Positions 18,376 through 26,856 of a stretch of DNA of 64,000 nt are shown here, one piece after another (the stretch's first letter is position 1; each line of letters opens with the position of its first letter). The stretch is from DATMRF01 sp035566435 (GTDB lineage Bacteria; Verrucomicrobiota; Verrucomicrobiia; Limisphaerales; UBA8199): assembly GCA_035566435.1 (NCBI GenBank), contig DATMRF010000144.1, positions 62,001 to 126,000 on the forward strand, read 5' to 3'. The position numbers were made by a program, and so were the translations under genes. A model generated the notes under the pieces. It ran no database searches, was not told the DNA's origin, and saw only the letters and a list, made by a program, of their open reading frames with translations.

Positions 18376-19455
18376 TCAGTAAACCCCCTCCACGATCGTC
18401 TTTTCCATCGCGCCGAAAGGGCGCACTTCGGCGACGCCATCCCAGGCATAAGGTTCGCGGGGCGGGCGGCGGATGGCTTCATCCCGCTCGAGGAAACGCG
18501 GCAGAAAGAGTTCCTTCGTCAGCGTCGTCAGTTCGACCCGGCCCCAGGCGCCGTAATCGACGAGCTGCACGGTGCGAGCCGGGTCCACGACGCGGAGGAC
18601 GGCGCGGGGTTGGGGCGCATAGTAGCTGATGGAGTATTGATCTTCGGGTCTGAGCGGCGCGCTGGCGGCGAGGCCCATCAAAGTGTTGCCGTAGGTCGGA
18701 TAGAAACCGATCCGGTTTTCCAACACTTCCTCGCAAATGAAGCGGACGTATTGCGGCGCCATCGTCGTGCCGCCGCAAAACACACCGCGGATGCCGGCCT
18801 GGAACATGTCGAGTTTCTCGCCCAGGGCTTCCAGGAGCTTCGGCGTCGTGAACAGGGCGCTCACCTTGCGGTGCTTCAGAATAGTTACGGCTTGGTCCAC
18901 GACGTGGTCCATGTAGGCGCGGGCTTGGTCGAGTTTTTTCTCGGCAATAACTTTTTTCACCCAGCGGGGGTCGAGATCGACGAAATAACAGGGACTGCCG
19001 CGGAAATTAGCGAGATGCTCGATCGCGAGCCGGAGCCGGCGTGGGCCGGTCGGCCCGACCATCAGCCAGGCCTGGCCGCGTGGAAAATGTTCGTCCGAAA
19101 TCTTCGAAGAGAACTCTTCGTAATCGGTCTTATAATCGTCCCAGCCGATCCGTTGTTTCGGCATCCCGGTCGTGCCACCGGTCTCGAAGACATTGAAAGG
19201 CCGGCCCTTGAACGCCGCGGGTACCCACACCTCCGGTTGCAGATCGCGCAGCCATTCATCCTGGAAATGCGGGAATAACGCGATGACGTCGGCTAAAGAT
19301 TTTACCTTCTGCCTCGGGTCCCATCCGGCCTTCAGGGCCCAGTCCAGCCAGAACGGGCAGCCGGTCTGCGGCGAGAAATGCCAGGCGATGATCTCGCGCA
19401 CGTGGGCGTCCAGGCGAGATTGGGCCGCGGCGATGGCGTTTTGGTCGATGGTCAT
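18376..19455 (-). CDS. ANL-superfamily (AMP-forming) acid-activating enzyme, EhpF/PaaK-like
   Basis: A 359-residue protein with the phosphate-loop motif FETGGTTGMPKQR, characteristic of adenylate-forming enzymes, and a later YPTYGNTLMG segment at the usual place of the A5 motif. It ends at about the point where the small C-terminal domain of full-length acyl-CoA synthetases would start, as in short EhpF- and LuxE-like members. It should activate a carboxylic acid as the adenylate or a thioester in the cytoplasm. The start ATG at 19455 overlaps the symporter stop as ATGA, so it is translationally coupled to the transporter. That placement suggests the imported solute is the acid that is activated. 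Confidence 0.82.
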   Translation of the reverse strand: MTIDQNAIAAAQSRLDAHVREIIAWHFSPQTGCPFWLDWALKAGWDPRQKVKSLADVIALFPHFQDEWLRDLQPEVWVPAAFKGRPFNVFETGGTTGMPKQRIGWDDYKTDYEEFSSKISDEHFPRGQAWLMVGPTGPRRLRLAIEHLANFRGSPCYFVDLDPRWVKKVIAEKKLDQARAYMDHVVDQAVTILKHRKVSALFTTPKLLEALGEKLDMFQAGIRGVFCGGTTMAPQYVRFICEEVLENRIGFYPTYGNTLMGLAASAPLRPEDQYSISYYAPQPRAVLRVVDPARTVQLVDYGAWGRVELTTLTKELFLPRFLERDEAIRRPPREPYAWDGVAEVRPFGAMEKTIVEGVY

Positions 19456-21047
19456 GCGGCCACCGGTGTGGCGGCGGGTTGTTCCTTTTGCGCAGGAAAG
19501 TATTTGTCGATGGTTGCCTGTGAGGGCGGACGGGTGAGGAGGGAGCCAACAATCATGCAGATGGCCGATCCGAAGACCATCGGTACTACCGTCATAAAGC
19601 CGTTCCAGAAACTGACGTCGCCGCGCGGATTGAGGAAGAGCACTTTGATGGCGTCTTTGCCCTGGCCGATTTGCCAGATGACATCGCCTGGGTGGCAGGA
19701 GTTTTGCAGCACGGCGAAGTAGAGCAGGCACGCGGCGGTGAAGAGGGTGGCGGCCAAAGCGCCCCATTTGGTGCTGCGTTTCCAAAACAGCGCCGCGACC
19801 ATGACCGGTGCGAGCGCGGCGAAGCCTGAAAACGCGTAGCGGATGGCGATCTCGAAAATGCCCTGCTTTGCTTTCAGCTCGAGCGCGATGATGTACGCCG
19901 CCAGGGTGATGACGATAATGAACCCGCGCGCGAAATGGACTGCGGCCTTCTCACCGTATTTCTCCCGGCCACCGTAATGCTGGTAAATGTCCTTGGTGAA
20001 CATAGTGCTCAAGGCGAGAACCTGGTGGGCATCGGAACCCATCACGGCGGAAATGATGCCGGCGCCGAGGATGCCGGAGAGCCAGGCCGGTGCATACTTC
20101 TCGAGCATCAACAGGAGCACGCCGTCGGGATCAGCCACTTTGCCCAGAGTGGCGGCTCCCAGCACACCCAGGAAAACGCAGGGCAGCCAAATCAACAGTA
20201 TGGCGAGCGGATAAAGGACGACCGTCCGCCGGAACGCGGTGACTCTGCGTGCGGAAAAGCACATGATCGCCATGTGTGGGAACATGATGCTCGACAGCGG
20301 AATGAGGGTGTAGCTCCAGAAGGCCTGAGGCGGCATCTTTTCGCGCGTCACGAGGAAACTGGTTTTGGGGTCACCGGCAAGTTTCGCTATATATTCGTGG
20401 AAGCCGCCGGGAAGCGCGTGGCTGATTGTTATGACAGCGACTGCGCCGAACAGAAGGAAGAGGGTCGTCTGCAGGATGTTCACCCAAACGGTACCGCGCA
20501 TCCCACCAAGGAAGACGCCCAGAGTCACGACCACCGCGACGATGGCGCACCCCAGCCAGTAGGGGATCAGCGGCGCGCTCGTGCCGCCCTGATCCGAAAG
20601 ATGGGCTAGAACGGTGCCGCCACCCATGATGCTGATGATCATGTAAGGCACCAGCATCGCGGCGCACAGCGCGAAGATCAGCGTCCCGATGGTGTCGCAC
20701 TCCCAGCGGTCGCGAAAGAACGCGACTTGGGTTTGATGGCCGAACCGCTTGCCCAGCGCCCATAAGCGCGTGCCGATGAGGAAGATCGTGAGAGGAATGA
20801 CCAGTCCCGAGGACGAAGCCATGAGTCCGTAGATACCGATCCCCTGGCGATAGGCCTGCCCCGAACTGCCGAGAATCGCGAAGGCGGTCATGTTGGTCGC
20901 GAACAGAGACAGGAAGAACACCATCTCCCCGACCGAACGATTCGCGAGGAAGAAGTCCTCTGTGTTGGTCTTGCCGCGGCGGAAGGCGATGCCGCCAATG
21001 AACGCAATGACCGCCAGGTAGATCAGGATAACTATGACCGGGAGCAT
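19452..21047 (-). CDS. sodium:solute symporter, monocarboxylate-permease-like
   Basis: A 531-residue SSS-family transporter with about 13 predicted membrane helices. The N-terminus MLPVIVILIYLAVIAFIGG is followed by TEDFFLANRSVGEMVFF, the standard signature after helix 1, and by TNMTAFAILGSSGQAY in helix 2. It sits 18 bases after a DUF3311 gene, a pairing known for MctP-type monocarboxylate permeases. It probably takes up an organic acid with sodium across the inner membrane. It is followed, with an ATGA overlap, by an acid-activating enzyme, which supports a carboxylate substrate. Confidence 0.9.
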   Translation of the reverse strand: MLPVIVILIYLAVIAFIGGIAFRRGKTNTEDFFLANRSVGEMVFFLSLFATNMTAFAILGSSGQAYRQGIGIYGLMASSSGLVIPLTIFLIGTRLWALGKRFGHQTQVAFFRDRWECDTIGTLIFALCAAMLVPYMIISIMGGGTVLAHLSDQGGTSAPLIPYWLGCAIVAVVVTLGVFLGGMRGTVWVNILQTTLFLLFGAVAVITISHALPGGFHEYIAKLAGDPKTSFLVTREKMPPQAFWSYTLIPLSSIMFPHMAIMCFSARRVTAFRRTVVLYPLAILLIWLPCVFLGVLGAATLGKVADPDGVLLLMLEKYAPAWLSGILGAGIISAVMGSDAHQVLALSTMFTKDIYQHYGGREKYGEKAAVHFARGFIIVITLAAYIIALELKAKQGIFEIAIRYAFSGFAALAPVMVAALFWKRSTKWGALAATLFTAACLLYFAVLQNSCHPGDVIWQIGQGKDAIKVLFLNPRGDVSFWNGFMTVVPMVFGSAICMIVGSLLTRPPSQATIDKYFPAQKEQPAATPVAA

Positions 21048-21065
21048 GTCGGGCCAACGAATGGG

Positions 21066-21323
21066 CTAATGGGAGGAGCCCGGCCCTCGCAGTGTCGCGT
21101 CGGGCTCGGGGTGGACGTCTTCCAGGTGCTTCGGCCAGGCGAATCTGACTAGCAGCGCCATCGTGATGGCCGCGAGAATCGAGTAGCCGGCGTGGTAGGC
21201 CAGGCCGATGGGCAGGAAACCAAGCACCAGTGGTTCGGTCTTTTTCCAGTTCCACAAATCCTGGTGGAGGACATAGACGACCAGGACCAGGAGCGTGAGA
21301 AGAAGGATTTTGGTGCGAGTCAT
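21066..21323 (-). CDS. DUF3311-like small membrane protein
   Basis: An 85-residue protein with two predicted membrane helices (LLLTLLVLVVYVLHQDLWNW and GYSILAAITMALLVRFAW). The VLHQDxWNW motif between helices is typical of DUF3311 proteins, which are encoded next to SSS-family monocarboxylate transporters and are thought to be their small partner. It is the first gene of the transporter/enzyme series on this strand; the C-terminal tail (EPDATLRGPGSSH) is hydrophilic. Confidence 0.85.
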   Translation of the reverse strand: MTRTKILLLTLLVLVVYVLHQDLWNWKKTEPLVLGFLPIGLAYHAGYSILAAITMALLVRFAWPKHLEDVHPEPDATLRGPGSSH

Positions 21324-21417
21324 GGTGGGCCGGTGAGGAAGGGGGTTAAGCGGCGATTGGTGATCAGTAATCAGTGCTGCGGTGATGCGTTAATGGTTGA
21401 AACGAACAGCCCAGGGT

Positions 21418-22992
21418 TTATGGTTTCAGAGCGGGTGTCGGGTGACCGGAGAAAGCAAACAGGTGGGTGTTCGAGGAGATATAGAGCACGCCATTCGCGA
21501 CAACGGGCGTCGAATACACCGGCGCGCCGAGGTTGATCTCGCTAAGCAGTTTTTTCTCCTTGCTGGCTTCGAATACGGCCAGGTCGCCGTCCTCATCACC
21601 AACATAAACCTTGCCGTCCGCGACCAGGGTTGAACCCCAAATGTGGGCCTTCATGTCGTGCGTCCAATAAAGCTTGCCCGTCTCCGCGTCGAAGCAATGT
21701 AGGTAGCCCGAGAAGTCGCCCACAAACAGCAAGCCCTCAGGTGTGATGGAAACCGTCGAAAGGCTGCGGTGAATCTTGTCGTAGGACCAGATTTTCCCCG
21801 TCTTGGTGATGTCACCGGTCTTTGTGGCGTCGATGCAGGTAAGGATACCGACCCCTTCGCCGTGTTCGGGGTCCTGGCCGACGGCGGTATAGACGCGGTT
21901 CTTCCAAAAGACGGGCGTGGCATTGATTTCACTGGGACCCTCGGCATCCGGGTATTTGAACTTCTTGCGCTCCGGGGGGTTGCAATCGTACCACCAGACT
22001 TTCTTCAGGTAGCTGCTGTCGCCTTCCTTGACGGGCTTGGGGTCGAACGCGTAGCAAACGCCGTCGCCGCCACCGTAAAAAATAAGCTGCCGTCCGTTGA
22101 CCACTCCGGCGGAGGGAGAACTCCACAGACCGTGGAAAATGCGGGTGCCGAGCTTCGCATCATCCTCGCCAAGAAACTCGCCGGTGCGTTTGTCCAACGC
22201 GATGAGACTGGGCGCATTCGGCGCCGGGATGTTCGAGTGGGTCCAGTCCTGGCCATTCGAGGTGTTGACATACAGGATGTCTCCCACGATGAGCGGCGCG
22301 CCGTCGGAGGCGTTGTGGGGAAAGACGCCGAGCTCATCAATCATATCGTATCGCCAGATGATATCGCCGTCCTTGGGTCCCGGCTCGATCGCAGGCGCAG
22401 GGCGCTCGGTGGGTTTGCCTTTGTCGAGGATGACGTCCTTGACGACATATTTGGCCTCGTCTTTGAAGGGGCCGTCGTTGCCATTGGCCATGCCATTGAT
22501 GTCGAGGCAAAGGACTTCGCAACGGCTGCTAACCACAAAGACCCGGTCGTTGTCGATGGTCGGGGACGAGAGCAGGCCGAGACTCTCCCAGTCGTTGACC
22601 TTGCCGGAAGCAAGTTTGGGCACCACCTGTTGCCAAAGCAGTTCGCCGGTCCCCTCGTCGAAGCACATCAGGATGCTGCGGTCGCCGACATGGCGCGGGT
22701 CGCGCGGGTTCTCATTGTTCGTGCCGATGAAGACCTTGCCGCGGGCGACGGTGACATTGCCGTAGCTTTGCGAACCGAGTTTGGCCACCCACTTCAGGTT
22801 CTGGAGATTCGAGCGGTCCACCTCCTCGGTGCCGGATTTGAATTTGATTTCGGTGGACTTGTCGCTGGTGAAATGGTCCGGCAGGTTTTTCTCGGGCGCA
22901 TACATATTGCGCGCGGGCGCCCCGCCCCATTGAGGCCAATCCTGGGCGTGGAGCGAAAGCGCAAACAGGAACAGTGCAAAGGAAGGTTTCAT
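21418..22992 (-). CDS. secreted PQQ-like beta-propeller protein
   Basis: A 524-residue protein with a short signal peptide (MKPSFALFLFALSLHAQ). The mature start DWPQWGGAPARNMYAPE is followed by propeller blades; VLCLDINGMANGNDGPF and LHCFDAETGKLYWTHD are examples. It is a close paralog of the protein at 36825-38342: both have RDxRxxGDRSxLMC and LLWQxxVPKL at the same place. This pair forms a longer subfamily than the WRGP proteins of about 420 residues. The function is unknown. It is separated from the symporter series by 94 bases and from the next propeller gene by 175 bases of unremarkable sequence. Confidence 0.85.
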   Translation of the reverse strand: MKPSFALFLFALSLHAQDWPQWGGAPARNMYAPEKNLPDHFTSDKSTEIKFKSGTEEVDRSNLQNLKWVAKLGSQSYGNVTVARGKVFIGTNNENPRDPRHVGDRSILMCFDEGTGELLWQQVVPKLASGKVNDWESLGLLSSPTIDNDRVFVVSSRCEVLCLDINGMANGNDGPFKDEAKYVVKDVILDKGKPTERPAPAIEPGPKDGDIIWRYDMIDELGVFPHNASDGAPLIVGDILYVNTSNGQDWTHSNIPAPNAPSLIALDKRTGEFLGEDDAKLGTRIFHGLWSSPSAGVVNGRQLIFYGGGDGVCYAFDPKPVKEGDSSYLKKVWWYDCNPPERKKFKYPDAEGPSEINATPVFWKNRVYTAVGQDPEHGEGVGILTCIDATKTGDITKTGKIWSYDKIHRSLSTVSITPEGLLFVGDFSGYLHCFDAETGKLYWTHDMKAHIWGSTLVADGKVYVGDEDGDLAVFEASKEKKLLSEINLGAPVYSTPVVANGVLYISSNTHLFAFSGHPTPALKP

Positions 22993-23167
22993 TTTTTACG
23001 GGAGGCAAGGCCAAAAATTCGAAATTCGCGAGTCCAGCCAAAAGCTTCAGAATAGCTACGAGTGAAAGCCAAGAGCACAAAGGAATGCTTCAATTTGCAG
23101 ATTCCTGCGTTCTTTGCCTGGTTGCGTGGCGATTCCTGCATTTGGTTTTGAGGTTTTGAGTTTTCTC

Positions 23168-25552
23168 TCAATTCGGCGTCACTTCCACATTGTCGATATA
23201 AACTCGCATGTCTTGCGGCGAAAAGCCGAACAAGCCGGGAGAACCCGAGCGATGCGCCGTTTGGTGCGGGACCTCGATGGTCCACTTTTCCGGCTCAGCA
23301 TCATCGCGCTTCCAGGCCTTGGCGCGGACCACTGCCGATTGGTCCGGGTTCATGTCCACCCGGGCCTTGAGACGGTACCAAACATTCGGCGACCATTTGA
23401 AGTCCTCGGCGACGCGCAGCCGTTCCTGGTTCGAGTTGACTTCGAGCTTTTGGTCGTTGCCCTTGAGCACAATCAGGTAATGCTGGTCGATCAGCCCGAC
23501 CTCCGACATTTTGCGCCGGTTGCCATCGCTCATCACGTCCGCCTGGATTGTGTAATGGTTCATATCTGGTGTGCCCATGAAAACCGTGGCGCGCTGGAAA
23601 AACCGATTGTCCGTAGTCTTGGCGAGCACCTTGCCGCCGTCCTTCTCGCGCACGTCGAATTTGAATCGCGCGCCGATCCACGGCAGCGGAGGATAGGCGA
23701 ACGCGGTCCCCTCGCCGTTCGTTTCCGAAAGGGTGAACGACTCGAAGTCCTGCTTAAGCGGAAGACTCGGCATGACGCGTCCGCGCATGTAGCCTTTCAA
23801 ATCGCCCACCGTTGCCTCAAACGCGCCCGCCGACGCGACCGGATCGGATGCGACCACCAATTCGCCCTGTTCATCAAACGAGCCCTTCAAGGTCGCCCTC
23901 ACTTTCGCGGTCGGCGGGATAAAACTGGCCCACTTCACCTGGGCCGGAGGAATCGATTCCTCGACTGTGAAGCCGTTCGCGTCAAGCGAGCGCACTCGAA
24001 ACTTCGCTTTCTCGCCCGGATGGAGCAGCACCTCTGACGGGATAACTTGAACCTGAGTCGCCTTGTCCGGTGCGGGCCAGGGCTTTTCATCCGGCACCGC
24101 CGCCAGGGCCGGCCGGTCGCCCCGCGCACCCCAGCAATATAAGTGGCGCGCGGTTTGCACGTAGAGCTTGCCGTTGCAAACAACCGGGGTCCCGAAACAG
24201 CGGCCATCGAGTTCAACGTGACAGAGGATCTCTCCTTCCTTCCCGGCCGGCTTGACGATGTAAAAGCCGCCCTTCGTGCCGGCGTCAGCCTGGCCCGCCT
24301 CCTTCGTTGCCGGGTCGTCCAAAATCGGCACGTAGAGCTTGCCATCGGCGAAGAGGGGACAGGAGTTGCGCTGCTCGATGCCGAGTTTCAGCTTCCACTT
24401 AAGCGTACCAGTATTGGCATCAACGGCACAGAGGTCGCCTTTCTCGGCAACATTATAAACAGTGTCGCCGACGAGGATCGGTGAGCTGGTCGAGGATGAG
24501 ATGTCATCGGCCCAAAGTTCGAGCTGTTTGCGTTCGAACACGAGCGGTGCCGCAGCGGGATTCGGAGGTTCCGCATCGGGAATTTTGAGCGCGACCATTT
24601 GGCCGAGTTCATAAGGTGTGCCGTAAATGGCAATCACCTTGTCGTTGTGATGGACCAGGACAGTCGCGTTGATGCCGGCACGGAACAGATTGACTCGCCA
24701 GAGAGGTTCTCCCGTGCGCGCGTTCGCGCACACCACACTGCCATCGCCGGTCCCTGCGAAAAAGACACGTTTGCCGTGATACCATCCAAACTGAGGATGA
24801 GAAAACGAGTTGTCCTTCGGTGGTCCGCCGGGGCTCGAGGTCCACACCAGCTCGCCGGTCTTCTTGTCGAACGCGTAAAAGCGGTCGGCGGCCGGTCCAT
24901 TCGCGCCCCAATTGGCGGTGATGCCGCGCGTGATCACCAAATCGCCGTCGATTGCGGGCGACGCAGTCCGGCTGTTCGGAAAGGTGAGCCGCCCGAACTC
25001 CTCCATCAGTGAATGCTGCCACACCGGTTTGCCCTCCGGCGTGAATGCTGCCAGGATCCCCTGCGTGCCCTGGATATAGACGGTGCCGGATTCCGGGTCG
25101 ATGGCCGGGCTGGCCGTCGCGTAGCGGAGGTAAATCGTGTCGCTCAGATAATCGTTGTAGAGCTGCTGCCACAGCTTCCGCCCGGTCGCAGCGTCGAAAC
25201 AGGCCACCCCTTCTTGCAGGTCGGGCCCGGTGCCCAGGTAGCCCATGGCATAGACTTTGCCATCCGCAATCACCGGCGCGGACTGCCCGGGAAAATCGAC
25301 CACCCACAAAGCGTCCTGGGGGGAGACTTTGTCAGGCAGCCCTTGCTCGCGGCAAACGCCCGTTTGCTCCGGCCCGCGCCAGCTTAGCCAGCCGTGAACC
25401 GGAGCGCCCACAGCGGAAACCGCCGCCAGCGCGGCCAGGATGGAAACTATCCACCCTCGCGTCGCAAGCACGGCGGGCAAAAGGGTGGGTAACGGACGCT
25501 TGCCTTGCCCCATCAGGCGGCGCAGGAGTCGAGTATACATGGTATAGACCAT
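23168..25552 (-). CDS. PQQ-like propeller fused to a C-terminal concanavalin-like domain
   Basis: About 794 residues if translated from the ATG at 25552; in-frame ATGs at 25540 and 25513 are equally possible and no convincing ribosome site decides. A membrane/signal segment (GWIVSILAALAAVSAV) precedes the mature start HGWLSWRGPEQTGVCREQG. The first 530 or so residues are propeller blades, and the last 200 (from LKQDFESFTLSETNGEG) look like a concanavalin A/DUF1080-type beta-sandwich with NVWYRLKARVD and VYIDNVEVTPN at the end. Such C-terminal domains often bind or cleave glycans, so this may be a surface sugar-binding propeller. Upstream lies a structured palindrome. Confidence 0.83.
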   Translation of the reverse strand: MVYTMYTRLLRRLMGQGKRPLPTLLPAVLATRGWIVSILAALAAVSAVGAPVHGWLSWRGPEQTGVCREQGLPDKVSPQDALWVVDFPGQSAPVIADGKVYAMGYLGTGPDLQEGVACFDAATGRKLWQQLYNDYLSDTIYLRYATASPAIDPESGTVYIQGTQGILAAFTPEGKPVWQHSLMEEFGRLTFPNSRTASPAIDGDLVITRGITANWGANGPAADRFYAFDKKTGELVWTSSPGGPPKDNSFSHPQFGWYHGKRVFFAGTGDGSVVCANARTGEPLWRVNLFRAGINATVLVHHNDKVIAIYGTPYELGQMVALKIPDAEPPNPAAAPLVFERKQLELWADDISSSTSSPILVGDTVYNVAEKGDLCAVDANTGTLKWKLKLGIEQRNSCPLFADGKLYVPILDDPATKEAGQADAGTKGGFYIVKPAGKEGEILCHVELDGRCFGTPVVCNGKLYVQTARHLYCWGARGDRPALAAVPDEKPWPAPDKATQVQVIPSEVLLHPGEKAKFRVRSLDANGFTVEESIPPAQVKWASFIPPTAKVRATLKGSFDEQGELVVASDPVASAGAFEATVGDLKGYMRGRVMPSLPLKQDFESFTLSETNGEGTAFAYPPLPWIGARFKFDVREKDGGKVLAKTTDNRFFQRATVFMGTPDMNHYTIQADVMSDGNRRKMSEVGLIDQHYLIVLKGNDQKLEVNSNQERLRVAEDFKWSPNVWYRLKARVDMNPDQSAVVRAKAWKRDDAEPEKWTIEVPHQTAHRSGSPGLFGFSPQDMRVYIDNVEVTPN

Positions 25553-25614
25553 TGACGCAGGAAACCGAGAGGATGTTCGATGATGGGATATGATTTTGCA
25601 AATAAAGAATGCTG

Positions 25615-25725
25615 TTGGGCGCACGGCAGAATTCTTCTCTGCCGGATAAATGCGGCGTTCCAGCGGCTTTCCGAAAGCCGCATTTATGCGGCAGGAGGGG
25701 CCATTGGAAGAAATTGTGCGCCCAA
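25615..25725. repeat. nested palindromic element (MITE/REPIN-like)
   Basis: An imperfect inverted repeat of about 111 bases between the divergent genes at 23168-25552 and 25842-26684. The outer arms are TTGGGCGCAC (25615-25624) and GTGCGCCCAA (25716-25725). A second pair is ATAAATGCGGC (25646-25656) and GCCGCATTTAT (25677-25687), with an inner stem CGGCTTT/AAAGCCG (25664-25670/25674-25680). A side hairpin CGGCAGA/TCTGCCG spans 25624-25644. It has the form of a small non-coding mobile palindrome, and may also act as a transcription barrier. Confidence 0.7.
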
Positions 25726-25841
25726 TTCTTTTTATCCGCCCGAAACGCGCTTGCGGGCAGCGGGTTCTCACGCCACCTTGGGTAATGTCCTTGACGCGCG
25801 GCGCTTAGACAGCGTGAATGCGCGGGATGTTTTTTCATTCT

Positions 25842-26684
25842 ATGAAGTCACAGCGAAGTGAAACGTCGGCCAACGCGGGCAAGACTCGCCTCGGCCTCTG
25901 TCGGAACTTGCGAACCCTCCTGGCTGCGGGGGCTGTCCTGGGGGCCTCGGCTGGAGCGGTTCGTGCTCAAGCGATCAGCGTCCCAAACTATTCATTCGAA
26001 TCGCAAGTTGCGCCACCGACGTATCCCTATGTCACGACGCTCATCGATTCGTGGCAAAAGGCGGCGAAGCCCGCCTATTTCAACGAAACCAACATTGGGC
26101 TGTTATGGGATCAAACGGCTGGGCTGTTCCAGAACACACCGGTCGGTGCCACGAACCATATCGACAACCTGGATGGCAACCAGGGCTTGTACTTTCTCGC
26201 GTTTCCGCAGGTCGCGGTTTCTCAGGATTATAACACCACCGATTGGAACCACACGACACCGACGCACGCGTTCAACGCCATCTACCAGGCAGGACTCTCT
26301 TACAGGCTTACGGTGGGCGTTTTGGGCGGCTTGGGCGGCATGCCGGAGGGGACGGGCCTGCAACTTGGACTGTATTACCGCGACAGCGGGAACAATATGG
26401 TTCCGGTGGGAACGACCGCGATCACTTACACTGCTGCCGGGTTCCAGAGCGCAACCCACTTCGTGGACTTCAATGTGGATGTCCCCGTAGTGCAAGCGAC
26501 CGATGCCTGGGCCGGCCAACACATTGGAATCGAGCTGATGTCCACCTCCGGCACCGGTCAGGGCTATTGGGACCTAGACAACGTTCGCCTCACCGAAGCA
26601 CCCGAACCCTCTTCGTTGGGACTGCTGGCTTGTGGAGTAGGCGGGTTGCTGCTCGTGCGTCGGCGTGCCCGAGACCGGGCTTGA
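25842..26684 (+). CDS. secreted PEP-CTERM protein
   Basis: About 280 residues from the ATG at 25842 (earlier in-frame starts exist at 25818 and 25830). A signal peptide (LLAAGAVLGASAGAVRAQA) precedes a beta-rich domain starting ISVPNYSFESQ and ending YWDLDNVRLTEA. The C-terminus is a textbook PEP-CTERM signal: APEPSSLGLLACGVGGL, then a hydrophobic helix and an RRRARDR basic tail. These are recognised by an exosortase that processes and sorts the protein to the cell exterior; no exosortase gene is in the window. It is the tandem paralog of the next gene, which has a different C-terminus. Confidence 0.88.
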   Translation: MKSQRSETSANAGKTRLGLCRNLRTLLAAGAVLGASAGAVRAQAISVPNYSFESQVAPPTYPYVTTLIDSWQKAAKPAYFNETNIGLLWDQTAGLFQNTPVGATNHIDNLDGNQGLYFLAFPQVAVSQDYNTTDWNHTTPTHAFNAIYQAGLSYRLTVGVLGGLGGMPEGTGLQLGLYYRDSGNNMVPVGTTAITYTAAGFQSATHFVDFNVDVPVVQATDAWAGQHIGIELMSTSGTGQGYWDLDNVRLTEAPEPSSLGLLACGVGGLLLVRRRARDRA

Positions 26685-26773
26685 GGCTGCGCTGAGTTCG
26701 AAGTGTTCTTGCCAAATTGGTTTCGAGATGATACCCGCCTCCAAAACAAAAGCCGGCATTTGTGCGCAGAACC

Positions 26774-26841
26774 GGGGCGGGGACGGCCACGTCCCCGAGG
26801 GCCTAGGCTCAAGGTGTCCTCTACGGGGACGTGGCCGTCCC
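26774..26841. repeat. dispersed palindromic repeat (GGGACGGCCACGTC type), copy 1
   Basis: The left arm is 26774-26796 (contains GGGGACGGCCACGTCCCC) and the right arm is 26825-26841 (GGGGACGTGGCCGTCCC), separated by 28 bases. It sits just upstream of, and in frame with, the signal peptide of the gene at 26857. A second copy lies at 36386-36460. Confidence 0.8.
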
Positions 26842-26856
26842 AACCCGGGTTTGCGC

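Noticed and set aside
18202..19278. 358-residue open frame on the plus strand
   Set aside because: Antisense to the short ANL enzyme, whose phosphate loop and coupling to neighbours are clear.
21769..23055. 428-residue open frame on the plus strand
   Set aside because: It lies antisense to a clear propeller gene with signal peptide and blade motifs. The plus-strand product has no domain signature and is a GC-driven shadow.
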